NCBI RefSeq assembly: GCF_900110645.1
Contig: NZ_FOFB01000009.1
Span: 70,517-134,516, forward strand
Source of the DNA: Neolewinella agarilytica
Lineage (GTDB): Bacteria; Bacteroidota; Bacteroidia; Chitinophagales; Saprospiraceae
Direction: 5' to 3'
DNA length: 64,000 nt
Under the pieces are notes generated by a model that worked only from the letters and a program-made list of their open reading frames with translations, was not told the origin of the DNA and did no database searches. This document shows positions 1-10,500 of this stretch, piece by piece. Every line of letters starts with the position of its first letter. Positions within the stretch are counted from its first letter, which is position 1. The translations under genes were made by a program, and so were the position numbers.

Positions 1-433
1 CGAGTTCATAGCCGGCGCGAAAAGCGATAAAGTCGCGGCCACGATCAATCAGGTTTCGGGGTGCTGCAGGCAGGCTGTGGAGATAGGCATTGAACAGGAA
101 ACCGGTATCCTGGCCGTAGGCGGCCATGATCCAGACACCCGTAATCGGGGTGTCGTGAAAGATAAGCTCGTCATCAGCTCCCTGCCGCTCCCGGTGAAGG
201 TTACGGAGCGAGCCAATGGTGTCATAACCCATATCACAGGTGGAGAGAACGCTGACGGTTTCGTTAAAAGGAATGAGCGCCAGCGAGGCAGAGGCCGTGC
301 TCGGGGCGCTGCGCAGTTGCAGGCCCGAGCGGGCAATTACACGGTTGAATGCCGGATCTACTGTGTCTGCATGGGCGCGGACGCAGGTGCAAAGGAAGAG
401 AACCAGGAGCAGGGGGGGAATACGCATCTTCAT
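1..433 (-). CDS. Secreted SH3-like domain protein (partial, C-terminus outside window)
   Basis: Reading the minus strand from the ATG at 433 gives an open frame to the window edge (144 codons seen), so the C-terminus is missing. Residues 1 to about 22 form a signal peptide (basic start, then IPPLLLVLFLC, likely cleavage after ARA or AHA). The segment NRVIARSGLQLRSAPS followed by LIPFNETVSVLS is typical of bacterial SH3 (SH3_3) domains, in which a 'GLnvRsaPs' strand is followed by a 'l.kGe.V.Vl' strand; these bind peptides or cell-wall material. The rest is unassigned. The gene is divergent from the nucleotidase gene at 702. A copy of the dispersed 20-bp element lies inside the signal-peptide codons and encodes LCTCVRA. 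The SH3 assignment is from pattern only. Confidence 0.6.
   Translation of the reverse strand, partial: MKMRIPPLLLVLFLCTCVRAHADTVDPAFNRVIARSGLQLRSAPSTASASLALIPFNETVSVLSTCDMGYDTIGSLRNLHRERQGADDELIFHDTPITGVWIMAAYGQDTGFLFNAYLHSLPAAPRNLIDRGRDFIAFRAGYEL
373..394 (-). repeat. Dispersed 20-bp element, copy 1
   Basis: On the minus strand this reads TTTGCACCTGCGTCCGCGCC. It lies within the signal-peptide codons of the SH3-like protein and is translated as LCTCVRA. Confidence 0.75.
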
Positions 434-613
434 AGGTATACTTTTTCAGTACACTACAAAAGTGCGCCCCGCTGACCGGGGAAATGGGGAGAATTAGAAT
501 TTGCGGGAGTATGGGGAGAATTCGTTTTTATTCTCAGGTATTCGTGCAGCGGAAGGCTGAATACAGCCTGAACACCAGGGAAGGGAGCCTCTTTTGCTCC
601 TTCAACATCCTCC

Positions 614-633
614 TTGCACCTGCGGCCGCGCCC
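614..633 (+). repeat. Dispersed 20-bp element, copy 2
   Basis: TTGCACCTGCGGCCGCGCCC, in the intergenic DNA between the divergent SH3-like and nucleotidase genes, about 70 bp before the nucleotidase start. Confidence 0.75.
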
Positions 634-701
634 TGAACTATGGAATTGCCGGATTCCAACGTCTCTACCGTAAATTGTACCCACCACCAATTAAGATACC
701 C

Positions 702-2225
702 ATGCGCCAGCTATTTCTACTTCTCTTTGCCCTGTTGATCACGGCCTGTACGGCACCCACCGTAGCGACGGTTGTCCGGGAAGCTCCCGTTGAATTCATT
801 ATACTTCAGCTCAACGATGTATACGAAATTGCGCCGCTGGAAGGTGGTAAAGCCGGCGGCCTGGCCCGGGTTGCTACCGTCCGTCAGGAGCTGTTGCGTG
901 AAAACCCCTATGTGATTACCATGCTGGCCGGCGATTTCCTAAGCCCCAGCTTTCTCGGCACCATGAAGTTTGAGAATGAAGCGGGAGAACGCGAAAAAAT
1001 TGCCGGATTACAAATGGTGGAAACCCTGAACGCCATGGGGCTGGACTACGCTACTTTCGGTAATCATGAGTTTGACATCAAAGACCGTGCACTACTGGAA
1101 AAACGGCTCGCCCAGAGTGATTTTCAGTACACTGTCTGCAATGCTACTGCCGTTGTGGATGGACGGGAAAGGGCCTTTATGCAGGGGAATAAACCGGTGC
1201 CGGAATATCTGATTCACGAAATTCCCGTGGCGAATGGTGCCCCCTTGCGGCTGGGCCTGCTGGGCGTCGTGCTGCCATTCAACCAGATCAATTACGTAAA
1301 GTATACTGACGTTACGGAATCTTTTCGCAGCACCCTGAAGCAGCTGCAACCCGTCAGCGATCTCGCCGTGGCCATTACCCACCTGAACGTGGACGAGGAC
1401 GAGGCGCTGGCCGCTGATGTGCCCGGCGTACCACTCTTCGTGGGCGGCCACGACCACAGTCAACTCAGCCGCTACGTAGAGCGCACCGTGATTGCTAAAG
1501 CCGACGCTAATGCCAAGACCGTCTACATCCACCGGATTTCTCATGACCGGAATAGCGGCAAAACCAGCATTAGCTCCACCATCCGAAAAATCGATGATAC
1601 CATAGCCGACGAACCGGCCACTAAAGCGGTCGTAGACAAGTGGCTGGCCAGGGCCTTCACCGTTATGGAAGACATGGGCTTTGAACCCCGCAGGGAAGTC
1701 GCTGAAATCGACGAGCCGCTGGTCTGTAAAGAATCGCTCATCCGAACAAGCCAAACGAATTACGGCCGCCTGACGATGGACGCTATTGCCGCCGCCATGC
1801 CCGGTGCAGACGTATATTTTATCAATTCAGGAACCATGCGACTGGACGATAACATCTTCAATGTTGTAACGGAGTACGACATCCTGAGAACTTACCCCTT
1901 TGGCGGCAAGTTGGTGCGTATCGAGCTGCCCGGTGAGGTGCTGGAGCGTGCGCTCCAGACCGGCATCCGGGATAACCTCGGCGAAGGGGGCTACTTGCAA
2001 TACAAGAACGTAAACCCCAGTGACCTGGCCGTTAACGGAGAGGTGATCGATCCGGGAAAAAACTACTCCGTTGTGCTGCCTGAATTCGTAGCCAAAGGCT
2101 ATGAGGCTAATCTTGAATTCCTCGGAGATCATTACGACGGTACCAATGAAGAAATGCTGACCGTTGACGGCAAACCACTGCGGAATGATATCCGGGACGT
2201 GGTGATCTGGTATATGGGCAGATAG
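702..2225 (+). CDS. Bifunctional metallophosphatase/5'-nucleotidase lipoprotein
   Basis: 507 aa. The start at 702 gives a lipoprotein signal (LLITAC, lipid Cys16); the longer in-frame start would place non-signal sequence in front. The N-terminal calcineurin-like domain shows the metal motifs LNDVYE (Asp39), GDF (77-78), GNHE (120-123), a later THLN and GGHDH. The C-terminal half carries the 5'-nucleotidase substrate-binding domain, seen in FINSGTMR and the TYPFGGKL segment. Enzymes of this family remove phosphate from nucleotides or UDP-sugars outside the cytoplasm, allowing purine and phosphate scavenging. NDVYE in place of the usual D-x-H at the first metal motif is a Bacteroidota variant, so exact activity is uncertain. 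Followed 43 bp later by the PhnA-like gene. Confidence 0.88.
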   Translation: MRQLFLLLFALLITACTAPTVATVVREAPVEFIILQLNDVYEIAPLEGGKAGGLARVATVRQELLRENPYVITMLAGDFLSPSFLGTMKFENEAGEREKIAGLQMVETLNAMGLDYATFGNHEFDIKDRALLEKRLAQSDFQYTVCNATAVVDGRERAFMQGNKPVPEYLIHEIPVANGAPLRLGLLGVVLPFNQINYVKYTDVTESFRSTLKQLQPVSDLAVAITHLNVDEDEALAADVPGVPLFVGGHDHSQLSRYVERTVIAKADANAKTVYIHRISHDRNSGKTSISSTIRKIDDTIADEPATKAVVDKWLARAFTVMEDMGFEPRREVAEIDEPLVCKESLIRTSQTNYGRLTMDAIAAAMPGADVYFINSGTMRLDDNIFNVVTEYDILRTYPFGGKLVRIELPGEVLERALQTGIRDNLGEGGYLQYKNVNPSDLAVNGEVIDPGKNYSVVLPEFVAKGYEANLEFLGDHYDGTNEEMLTVDGKPLRNDIRDVVIWYMGR

Positions 2226-2255
2226 TAGGGTGGTAGTGGTCGTACTGAATTGACG

Positions 2256-2263
2256 TACCTTCG
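2256..2263 (+). promoter_or_regulatory. Candidate Bacteroidota -7 box (TACCTTCG)
   Basis: TACCTTCG matches TAnnTTTG at 7 of 8 positions and ends only 5 nt before the ATG at 2269. Transcription from it would start about at the start codon, giving an almost leaderless mRNA. Confidence 0.4.
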
Positions 2264-2268
2264 CCCCC

Positions 2269-2841
2269 ATGAAAATTGATCGCGACCTGCAATCCCGCTC
2301 CGGCAATGCCTGTGAACTCAGTGGAGAAACTGAGAACCTGACCGTTTACGAAGTTGGTCCCGGAGCAGACGGCAGCCCGGAGAAAAGCATCGTTATCAGC
2401 CAAAAGCTAAATGACCAATTGACGGGAGAGGTGGACCCGGTGGCCAACGACTGGCGTTGCCTCAACGACAGTATGTGGTCGGAGGTGGAAGCGGTAAAAG
2501 TAGTCGCCTACCGTATGCTGCACCAGCTGCGCGGAGAAGGCTGGCCACAGGACCTGCTGGACATGATGTATCTCGAAGATGACACCCTCGCCTGGGCCAA
2601 AGCCGGCCTGCCTGATGAGGATGCCGTCGTGCACAAAGACGCGAACGGAAACGTGCTCGAAGCCGGAGACTCCGTTACCCTCATCAAAGACCTGAAGGTG
2701 AAGGGCGCTAACTTCATTGCCAAACGAGGTACGGCCGTGCGCAACATTCGGCTGGTACATGACAATGCCGGCCAGATCGAGGGCAAGGTCGAAACACAAA
2801 TGATTGTGATCCTGACGGAGTACGTGAAGAAGAATAAGTAG
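2269..2841 (+). CDS. PhnA/YjdM-family protein
   Basis: 190 aa, soluble. The C-terminal half (residues about 115-188: VVHKDANGNVLEAGDSVTL, then a VKG-anFIAKRGT turn, ending VETQMIVILTEYVKK) is the PhnA/YjdM SH3-like domain. The N-terminal part begins CELSGETENLTVYEV, where an intact zinc ribbon of YjdM would be expected; here only one Cys is visible at residue 15 and another at about 64, so the ribbon is degenerate. The family was named from the E. coli phn region, but the protein is not required for phosphonate breakdown and its role is unclear. It ends directly at the inverted heptamer palindrome and is convergent with the DUF1761 gene. Confidence 0.8.
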   Translation: MKIDRDLQSRSGNACELSGETENLTVYEVGPGADGSPEKSIVISQKLNDQLTGEVDPVANDWRCLNDSMWSEVEAVKVVAYRMLHQLRGEGWPQDLLDMMYLEDDTLAWAKAGLPDEDAVVHKDANGNVLEAGDSVTLIKDLKVKGANFIAKRGTAVRNIRLVHDNAGQIEGKVETQMIVILTEYVKKNK

Positions 2842-2846
2842 GACTT

Positions 2847-2943
2847 AGGTTGCAGGTTGCAGGTTGCAAGTTGCGGGTTGCAGGTTCAGCTTGTAGGCCT
2901 AACTTCCTGCAACCTGCAACCTGCAACCTGCAACCCGCAACCC
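2847..2943. repeat. Palindrome of inverted tandem heptamers (GGTTGCA)
   Basis: The left arm (2847-2897) is a run of GGTTGCA-type 7-mers; the right arm (2898-2943) is a run of the complement TGCAACC/CTGCAAC. The arms can fold into one long imperfect hairpin. It fills nearly the whole gap between two convergent genes, so it may act as a bidirectional terminator. An 8-mer (CCCGTCTA) is then repeated twice to 2958. Confidence 0.8.
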
Positions 2944-2953
2944 GTCTACCCGT

Positions 2954-3403
2954 CTACCCTTTTTTCCGCCACCCCCCGACAATACCGCCAATTACGGCAA
3001 AGAGCACGACGTAGTAGCTGCCATCAATGACACTCAGAATGGTGGGGTCGGCAGCGAAGCGGTTACTAACGTAAGAGGTTAGCATGGCTACCAGGCCAAT
3101 GAGCGCACCCAGAACCGCGCCGCCAGCAAAGCTGAAGCGATTGGTTTGGACTACCAGCCAGTTCAGGATCAGTGCATAAATGACCATGCTGACCGCATTG
3201 ATAATCATGGGGAGTACGGGGTCCAGGGTTATGGATTTGCCGTGCTTAAAGACTTCAGCTCCTGGTTCCGTTAGGCCTGGTCCAGTCATCCCAACGGCTT
3301 CTGCCCATTGGGCCTGGAAGAACAGTCCGTACCAGAGGAAGCCGATGAACATACCGGCAATGGCTGCGACGATGATCGCTAGCCAATTCGTTTTGTTTTG
3401 CAT
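2954..3403 (-). CDS. DUF1761 family membrane protein
   Basis: 149 aa. Four hydrophobic segments (about residues 7-27, 61-83, 91-113 and 124-143). The N-terminal pattern NWLAIIVAAIAGMFIGFLWY followed by a W and GMTGPG fits DUF1761, a small bacterial integral membrane family of unknown function. Convergent with the PhnA-like gene and divergent, across a 237-bp gap, from the response regulator gene. No function can be assigned. Confidence 0.75.
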   Translation of the reverse strand: MQNKTNWLAIIVAAIAGMFIGFLWYGLFFQAQWAEAVGMTGPGLTEPGAEVFKHGKSITLDPVLPMIINAVSMVIYALILNWLVVQTNRFSFAGGAVLGALIGLVAMLTSYVSNRFAADPTILSVIDGSYYVVLFAVIGGIVGGWRKKG

Positions 3404-3640
3404 GATGGATGTTTTGCTTGTGTGAACATACGGTTTTAGTGTCTGATTTGAAAATTTAAATCGTTTTTGTTTTAAATGCCTGGTCTTAGATTTTCCTTTG
3501 GCGCTACTCTGAATGTCCGTAAGCGGGTTGTGAAGACTAGGATTGGTCGGTTTGCGCTACACGGCAGTCTTAATATTGATCTACAGGCTTAGCCATAAAA
3601 GCGTACCTTAAAACTTTATTTTTACCTACTTCAATCTCCT

Positions 3641-4390
3641 ATGAATTCTGCCGTAAAAGTCTTAATCGTTGAAGATGAAATGATCATCGCTGCCAAGATC
3701 AGTATGCATCTGGAACAGTTGGGCTATGAGGTCGTTGGTATTCTCCCCAGGGGAGAGGAAGCCGTTGTGCAGTGCCGACAGTCGCCACCTGATATATTGC
3801 TATTGGACATCAACCTCAAAGGAAACCTTGACGGCGTCGAAACCGCTCAACTTCTCCTGAAGGAAGATATCATTGTGCCCACTATCTTCCTGACGGCAAA
3901 TAGCGATCAGGCGACTTTTGACCGGGCAAAATCGACGCTCCCGCAGGCCTTCCTGACCAAGCCCTACCGCAAAACAGAACTTTCCCGGGCTATTGACCTT
4001 GCGGTTGCGAACGCTTCCACTGCACCTGCGTCCGCGCCCCAATCCGCCGCCATCTCCGAGGATGCTCACTTGCTCAGCGACCGCATCTTCGTTCGCCACA
4101 AAGAGCGTATGGTTAAGCTTTTCCTGAAAGATATCCTCTACGTTGAAGCAGAACGTGCTTACTGTAAGATTGTAACCTCCTCCACGGAATACCTCTTAAG
4201 TATCGCTCTTGGTAAACTGGAGGAACAATTGACCTCGCCCACCTTTATGCGCGTACACCGCTCTTACCTCATCAACCTGTCTCAGATTGATGAAATTGCA
4301 GAAGGCCACGTAGCTATTGCTGGCAAAGCCATCCCTATCGGTAAGTCACACCGGGAGGCTTTTATTGCGCGGGTGAATTTGATTCGGTAG
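3641..4390 (+). CDS. LytTR response regulator (REC + LytTR)
   Basis: 249 aa. Residues 5-120 are a receiver domain: acidic pair ED at 11-12, phosphoacceptor Asp56 in LLLDINL, a Thr in FLTAN and the conserved Lys in FLTKPYRK. A short Ala/Pro/Ser linker (about 125-140) joins it to a LytTR DNA-binding domain (about 148-245) with the family signatures DILYVEAERAYC and FMRVHRSYLINL. The linker codons APASAP are a copy of the dispersed 20-bp element. The LytTR domain is clearly related to the LytTR-only protein at 36308. The partner kinase is not adjacent; the HisKA_2 kinase at 32963 is the best local candidate (inference). A TACCTTAA box about 30 bp upstream may be its -7 element. Confidence 0.9.
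   Translation: MNSAVKVLIVEDEMIIAAKISMHLEQLGYEVVGILPRGEEAVVQCRQSPPDILLLDINLKGNLDGVETAQLLLKEDIIVPTIFLTANSDQATFDRAKSTLPQAFLTKPYRKTELSRAIDLAVANASTAPASAPQSAAISEDAHLLSDRIFVRHKERMVKLFLKDILYVEAERAYCKIVTSSTEYLLSIALGKLEEQLTSPTFMRVHRSYLINLSQIDEIAEGHVAIAGKAIPIGKSHREAFIARVNLIR
4021..4039 (+). repeat. Dispersed 20-bp element, copy 3
   Basis: TGCACCTGCGTCCGCGCCC inside the REC-LytTR linker; translated in a different frame from the signal-peptide copies (APASAP). Confidence 0.75.
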
Positions 4391-4509
4391 CCTTACCTGT
4401 AAAGACGCGTATTGTTTTCCCTGGTCCCTCCCCGTCGAGCCCTGAACGAGAGATGTTGGAGAGAGGGAAGAAAAAACATTGAGAGCGATTCGTTCAGCGT
4501 CCGGACGGA

Positions 4510-4557
4510 CATTTTGGGGCAGGAATCCCGCTTCGCTTGATTACCTGACCCAAAATG
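4510..4557. other. Inverted repeat downstream of the giant adhesin gene
   Basis: CATTTTGGGGCAGG is matched by CCTGACCCAAAATG (13 of 14 pairs) across a 20-nt loop. It lies between the convergent response-regulator and adhesin genes. There is no T-run, so a role in termination or mRNA stability is only possible. Confidence 0.45.
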
Positions 4558-4589
4558 ATCAATTCGATCGCCTCCACTTGTTGTTACTG

Positions 4590-7500
4590 TTAGAAAACCA
4601 CAATCACCACCGTTCTTCGTGCCGTAGGCGTTTGCACCAGCAGCAGGTAAGAGCCGGCTTCCAGATTGAGATTGTAATTGAAGGTATAATCCGTGCCGCC
4701 CTGATCTTCCTGCCGGTCAACCGGGGTGCCGTCCATTTCATAAAGATTCATAAATATCCGGTCAGTATTGGTGAGTTCAACCGTGGCGATGAAGTTGCTA
4801 TTGTTGGGGTTCGGGCTGATGCCTACGTCAGAAATTCCCGTACGGAAAAGACCCGTTGATGGGATCGAGGTACTGTCAGGATGAACCGTGATATTCTTCG
4901 TGAGCAGGTCGTCACAACCGCCAAAACCTGCCAGCAGACTCAGGCTGTATTCTCCGGCCTCATCAAAGATGAACCAGTACTGGTTTTGTCGTTGATCCAC
5001 CTGGGTTACTCCTGCCTGATCGAAGATCCACTCCAGATTGTCGGGGGCCGGCCAGCTGGTTTCGAGTACGACGACGGAATCTCCAACCACGACATCCGAT
5101 GGAAGGACAAAGCCCGCCACAAAGCTTTCGCCCGTCACGTTGACGGTTACTTCTGTGCTGGTCATACAACCGCTTGCGTTTGTTGCCGTAACGGTGTAAG
5201 TACCTGCTTCATCAAGGAGTACTACAGGATCGCTGCTACTGAATCCGCCGGCAGAAGTCACGGAGGTGTTACTGTATTCCGTTAGGTCTAAAGCCCAAAT
5301 GTCATCCCGGCAAAGCGAGGTGTCCGCCGGGAAGGGCAACACAACAGCATCGGCTTCCGGTAAGAAGAATGTAGCTTCTGTAGTACAGCCTTCCGTACTT
5401 GATACGGTAACTGTATAGGTTTGCCCTCCGGCTAAGTCAAGGGCTGCTACTCCTGTCTGTCCGTCAGACCAGTTGATGGTTAAGGGCTCCATTCCGCCAC
5501 TCACGGCGATTTCAAGTCGACCATCGGTCAGACTGCCACAGCTCGGTGCTATAGAGTCCACCACACTAATGGCAATGGCAGGGCCATCCTCAAGCGGGAT
5601 GTCTAAGGTAGCTGTGCAACCATTCGCGTCAGTGATCGTGACCTGATAATCGCCAGCGATAAGACTCGTCAGAGCGGAGGTATTTGCACCATTACTCCAC
5701 AGGTAGGAGAAAGGAGATGTACCGCCAAGTGGGGTAAGCACAATCCCACCATTGGCGGCGCCCGCGCAGGTCGGGTTCGTCAATGCTGCTTCCAGGCCAG
5801 GGGGCAGGATGAGGTCTACCGTCGCCTCTAACCTCACCGAACAACCCACTGCATCCGTTACCAGAACACTGTAGGTGTCAGCGGACAGGTTGCTGGCGGT
5901 GGCTGTATTCAGGGAAGTATCATGAGACCAGTTAAAGGTGTATGGGCCGCGTCCATCGGAGATGGTAACGGTGATTCCTCCTTGCCCATCCGTACAATTG
6001 GAAGGCGTGGCGGCGATGACGAAGGTGGCGGGGTTATCCACGGTGTTAACCATGATCATATCTTCTACCGAACAGCCCGCGGCGTCCGTTATGGTAACTC
6101 CGTAGTTGCCTGCGGTAAGGCCAGTGGCAGAGGCTGCATTCAAATCCTCATCGTGGCTCCAGTCGTAGGTCAATTCACCGTTGGCATTGATTACTGTCAG
6201 GCTAATGGAGCCATCGGTTGCCTCGCAGTTTGCACCCATAACAGCGGCTTCTGAAATGGTAAGAGCGTTACTTTCGCCTACGTTGAAGGTCCGGCTTAGG
6301 GAACAGCCATTAGCATCCGTTACTACTACCTGATAGATACCACTGGAAAGGTCTTCTGCCTGGTTACTGTTCAGGTCTTCGTCGTGGCTCCAGTCGAAAT
6401 CATAAGGGGGGGCACCTCCTTCAACGGAGAGGGTGATGGCACCATTGCTTTCCCCACAACTGCTGGCAATCAGCTCCGTTGCGGTGATGCTTTCTGGCCC
6501 GTCTGAGGACTCAATCGAGATGGATAGGGCGGCAGAGCAGGTGGCGTCACTTACCGTGACGGTATAAAGTCCGCTACTCAGGCCTTCAGCGGTCTCACTG
6601 TTCAGTTCGCCGTCGTGGCTCCAGCTGTAAGTGAAGCCTTCCGAAAATCCACTGACACTAACCGTCGCAGCTCCGGTGGCTTCACCACAAGCACTCGGGC
6701 TTTGGGCAAAAAGGCTCACTGTCGGTGCCTCACTCCCGGCGATGGTGAACGTTTGTGCAACGACACAGTTGTTCGCATCCAGAACGTTTAGGGCGTAATC
6801 GCCAGCGGGCAAGTCGCTGAGCTGTGCGCTGTTTAGACCAGGGAAGTCTTCCCATTCAAAGGTGAAGGGGGCCGAACCTCCCTCGGGACTGATGCTGATG
6901 CTACCATTGTTTTCTCCACAGCTGGTGTTCTCGAGGCTCAAAACGTTCAGGGCTGAAGGCCCTTCCTCCAGGCCGATGGTGAACGTAACGCCGGTCGAAC
7001 AGTTGTTAGCATCGGTGATCGTTACAGTATACTCTCCAGAGGCGAGGTCGCTAAAGCTGTCGGCGTTTATGCCCGGAGCGTGGCTCCACTCATAGGTGAA
7101 AGGCGCCCTTCCGGTAAGGACTGAAATAGCCGCTGTTCCGTTGCCGTCTTCACATCGGGCGTTGACCAGACCGGCTACTTCTGCGGTCAGCCCATCAATG
7201 GCTTCAAGCGAAGTGCTGATTTCTGCGGAACAGCCATTGGCGCCGGTGATGGTGACGGAGTAGTCTCCCGCAGCCAGATCTTCAGCGATGGAGGTCTCCA
7301 GACCATCATTATGACTCCAGGTGAAGGAGAGCGGGGATGCCAGACCAGTAGTACTCAGGCTAATGCTGCCGTTGTTTTCATTACAGGTCGGTTCGATCAA
7401 TGCAGCTATAGTGGCCATCGGGGTTTCACTGCCTTCGACGGTAAAGTCACCAGTGATCATACAACCATTGGCATCGGTAACGATGAGGTTGTAGGTACCC

Positions 7501-10500
7501 GCTGCCAGGCCGGAGGCCTGGCTTTGGTCAAGACCGGCATCGTGATTCCAGGCATAACGGTAAGGAGCCAGCCCGCCTTCTACCTCAATGCTGATACTGC
7601 CATTGTCTTCTCCACAACGGCTGTTTTCCAGACTAAGGAGGTTCAGGGCCGAAGGACCAGCCTCAAGGCCGATGGAGAACGTTACAACGGTGATGCAGTT
7701 GTTGGCATCCGTGACGGTGACGGAGTAGTCTCCCGATGCGAGCTCACTAAAGCGGTCAACATTCTCGCCGGCGGCATGACTCCACTGGTAGGTGAAAGGC
7801 GCGTTTCCAGTGAGGACGGAGATGGTGGCCTGTCCGTTGCCGTCTTGGCAGCGGGTGTCGACCAGGTTGCTCACTTCAGCAGAAACCCCTTCACTGTCTT
7901 CGAGGGAAGTGCTGATTTCTGCGGAGCAGCCGTTGGCTCCGGTGATGGTGACGGAATAATCGCCGGCTGCCAGACCAGCGGCCATTGGTGCATTGAGCGT
8001 TTCGTTATGGCTCCATCGGTAGCTGAATGGAGGGGTTAGCCCCGTAGCACTAACGGTAATGCTGCCGTTCTCATTCCCACAACTAGGTTCGGTCGTTTGG
8101 TCCATACTGACCAGCGGTGTCTCGCTGCCGGCTACCGCAAAGTCAGCGCTGACGGTGCAATTGTTGGCATCGGTAAGAATGACGGTATAGGTTCCCCCCG
8201 CCAGGCCAGAGGCAATAGCGCCTTCCAGTTCTGGGTCATGGGACCATCTAAAGGTGAAGGGAGCCGTTCCGCCTGAAGCCGAAACTTCCAGCGCACCATT
8301 GTTCTCTCCACAGCTGGTCGGCGTATTAGCGATGAGTTCGACGTTTTCCGGCCCGGTTAATCCGCTGATCTGGAAGTCTGCCGTTTCCGTACAGCCGTTC
8401 TGATCGATGATGGTAACGCTGTGGTTGCCTTCAGGAACGTTGGTGGCTTCCGGACCGGATAGCGCCGCATCATGGCTCCAGAAGAAGAAGTAAGGCCCGC
8501 GCCCACCCTGTGGTTCTACCATTGCCTGCCCGTCATTTTGGGCGCAAGTCGCAGGTGCAAGGGTGAATTCAGGGAGCAGTGCGGTTACCTCCGTTTCTAC
8601 GCTTGCGGTCAAGGCGGCAACGCAGCCCGTTGCATCGGTAAGGGTGATGCCATAGGTGCCGGCCGACAGGCCGCTGGCCGTGTTTGCGTCCAGTTCAGTA
8701 TCGTGGCTCCAGCTGTAGGCGAACGGAGCAGTTCCGCCACCGTCGTAAGAAATCAGAATTACTCCCGTCTCTGCATTACAGGTATCCATTGAAATGCTGC
8801 TTATGCTGATGGTCGGACCGTCCTGGCTGCTCACTGAGGCCGTTGTCTCCGCCCGGCAACCGCCGTCACCCGTAATAGTAACACTGTAGTTGCCGCTGCC
8901 GAGATCTTCCGCCAGCGGACTATCTAGTTCCAAATCATGACTCCACTCATAAGCTAGAGGGGGCACTAATCCGCTTACGGAGACCAATATTGATCCATTG
9001 TTTTCTCCGCAGTTGGCATCAATGACTTCCTCTACGATTATTTCCGGGCTTTCGCTCTCATCGATGGTGTAAACGTCAGCCACCGGGCAACCATTCACAT
9101 CCGTGATGGTCACTTCGTACTGGCCTGCAGCCAGCCCGATCGCGAGGCCCGTGTCCAGATCATCGTCATGAGACCATTTGAAAACATAGGGAGCACTACC
9201 CCCATCAGGTGCTACTTCAAGCGTACCGTTATTTTCACCACAGATAGTAGATCGCTGATTGATAACATTTACTCCTGCCGGACCATTGATAAATTCAATC
9301 TGAAAGACCTGAATCTCAAAACAGCCATTGGCATCCGTAATCGTTACGCCGTAGTCTCCGGCCGTAAGGTTCTGGAAATTGTCCACGTTTTCTTCGGGGG
9401 CGTGCGACCACTCAAAGGTGAAGGGTTCCGTTCCGCTGGTGACAGAGATCGTGGCGCTGCCAGAATCTTCTTCACAGATAGCATCACTTAATCCCGTAAG
9501 ACTGGTGGTAAGTGCGTCCTGCCCGGTCAGGGTAAGCATAATGCTGGCGGTACACTCATTTGCGTCAGTAATGTCGATGGTGTAATCATCAGGAGCGAGG
9601 CCAGTGGCCGTCGGGCCGTCGAGGGTGTCGTCATGGCTCCAGACGTAAGTCAGGGGAGCGGTGAGTCCTTCAGCGAGGACGGTAATTTGTCCGTTGTCTT
9701 CTCCGCAACTTGGATTGGTTTGGCTGCCGATGCTGAGCGTCGGTGTGGCGCTGCCGTCAATGGTAAATACATCCGCTACGGAGCAATCGTTAGCGTCGGT
9801 GATGGTGACCTCGTAGTCTCCGGCAGCGAGGTTGGTCGCGACGCCGTCTTCCAACTCGTTGTCATGACTCCAGGCGAAGGTGTAAGGGCCCGTGCCTCCT
9901 TCCGGTGCGACTTCCAGGCTGCCATTATCTTCTCCACAGGTCGTTGCCTGCTGGCTGATGAGGGTCACGCCGGCCGGGCCGGCGATGAAGTCGATGCTGA
10001 AGGTCTGCACGTCTGTACAGCCGTTGGCATCGGTAATGGTGACGCTGTAGTCGTCGGCTTCAAGATTGTCGAAACTGGCCACATCTTCGCCCGGGGCGTG
10101 CGACCACTCGAAGGTGAAGGGTTCCGTTCCGCTGGTGACAGAGATCGTGGCGCTGCCAGAATCTTCTTCACAGATAGCATCACTTAATCCCGTAAGACTG
10201 GTGGTGAGTGCGTCCTGCCCGGTCAGGGTAAGCATGATGCTGGCGGTACACCCATTTGCGTCAGTAATGTCGATGGTATAATCATCAGGAGCGAGGCCAG
10301 TGGCCGTCGGACCGTCGAGGGTGTCGTCATGGCTCCAGACGTAGGTCAGGGGAGCGGTGAGTCCTTCAGCGAGGACGGTAATTTGTCCGTTGTCTTCTCC
10401 GCAACTCGGATTGGTTTGGCTGCCGATGCTGAGCGTCGGTGTGGCGCTGCCGTCAATGGTAAATACATCAGCTACGGAGCAATCGTTAGCGTCGGTGATG

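Noticed and set aside
77-475. Plus-strand frame of 132 aa at the left edge
   Set aside because: It opposes the SH3-like gene, which has a signal peptide and recognisable domain; the plus frame has neither.
1092-1754. Minus-strand frame of 220 aa inside the nucleotidase gene
   Set aside because: Antisense to the conserved metallophosphatase domain and without any recognisable motif.
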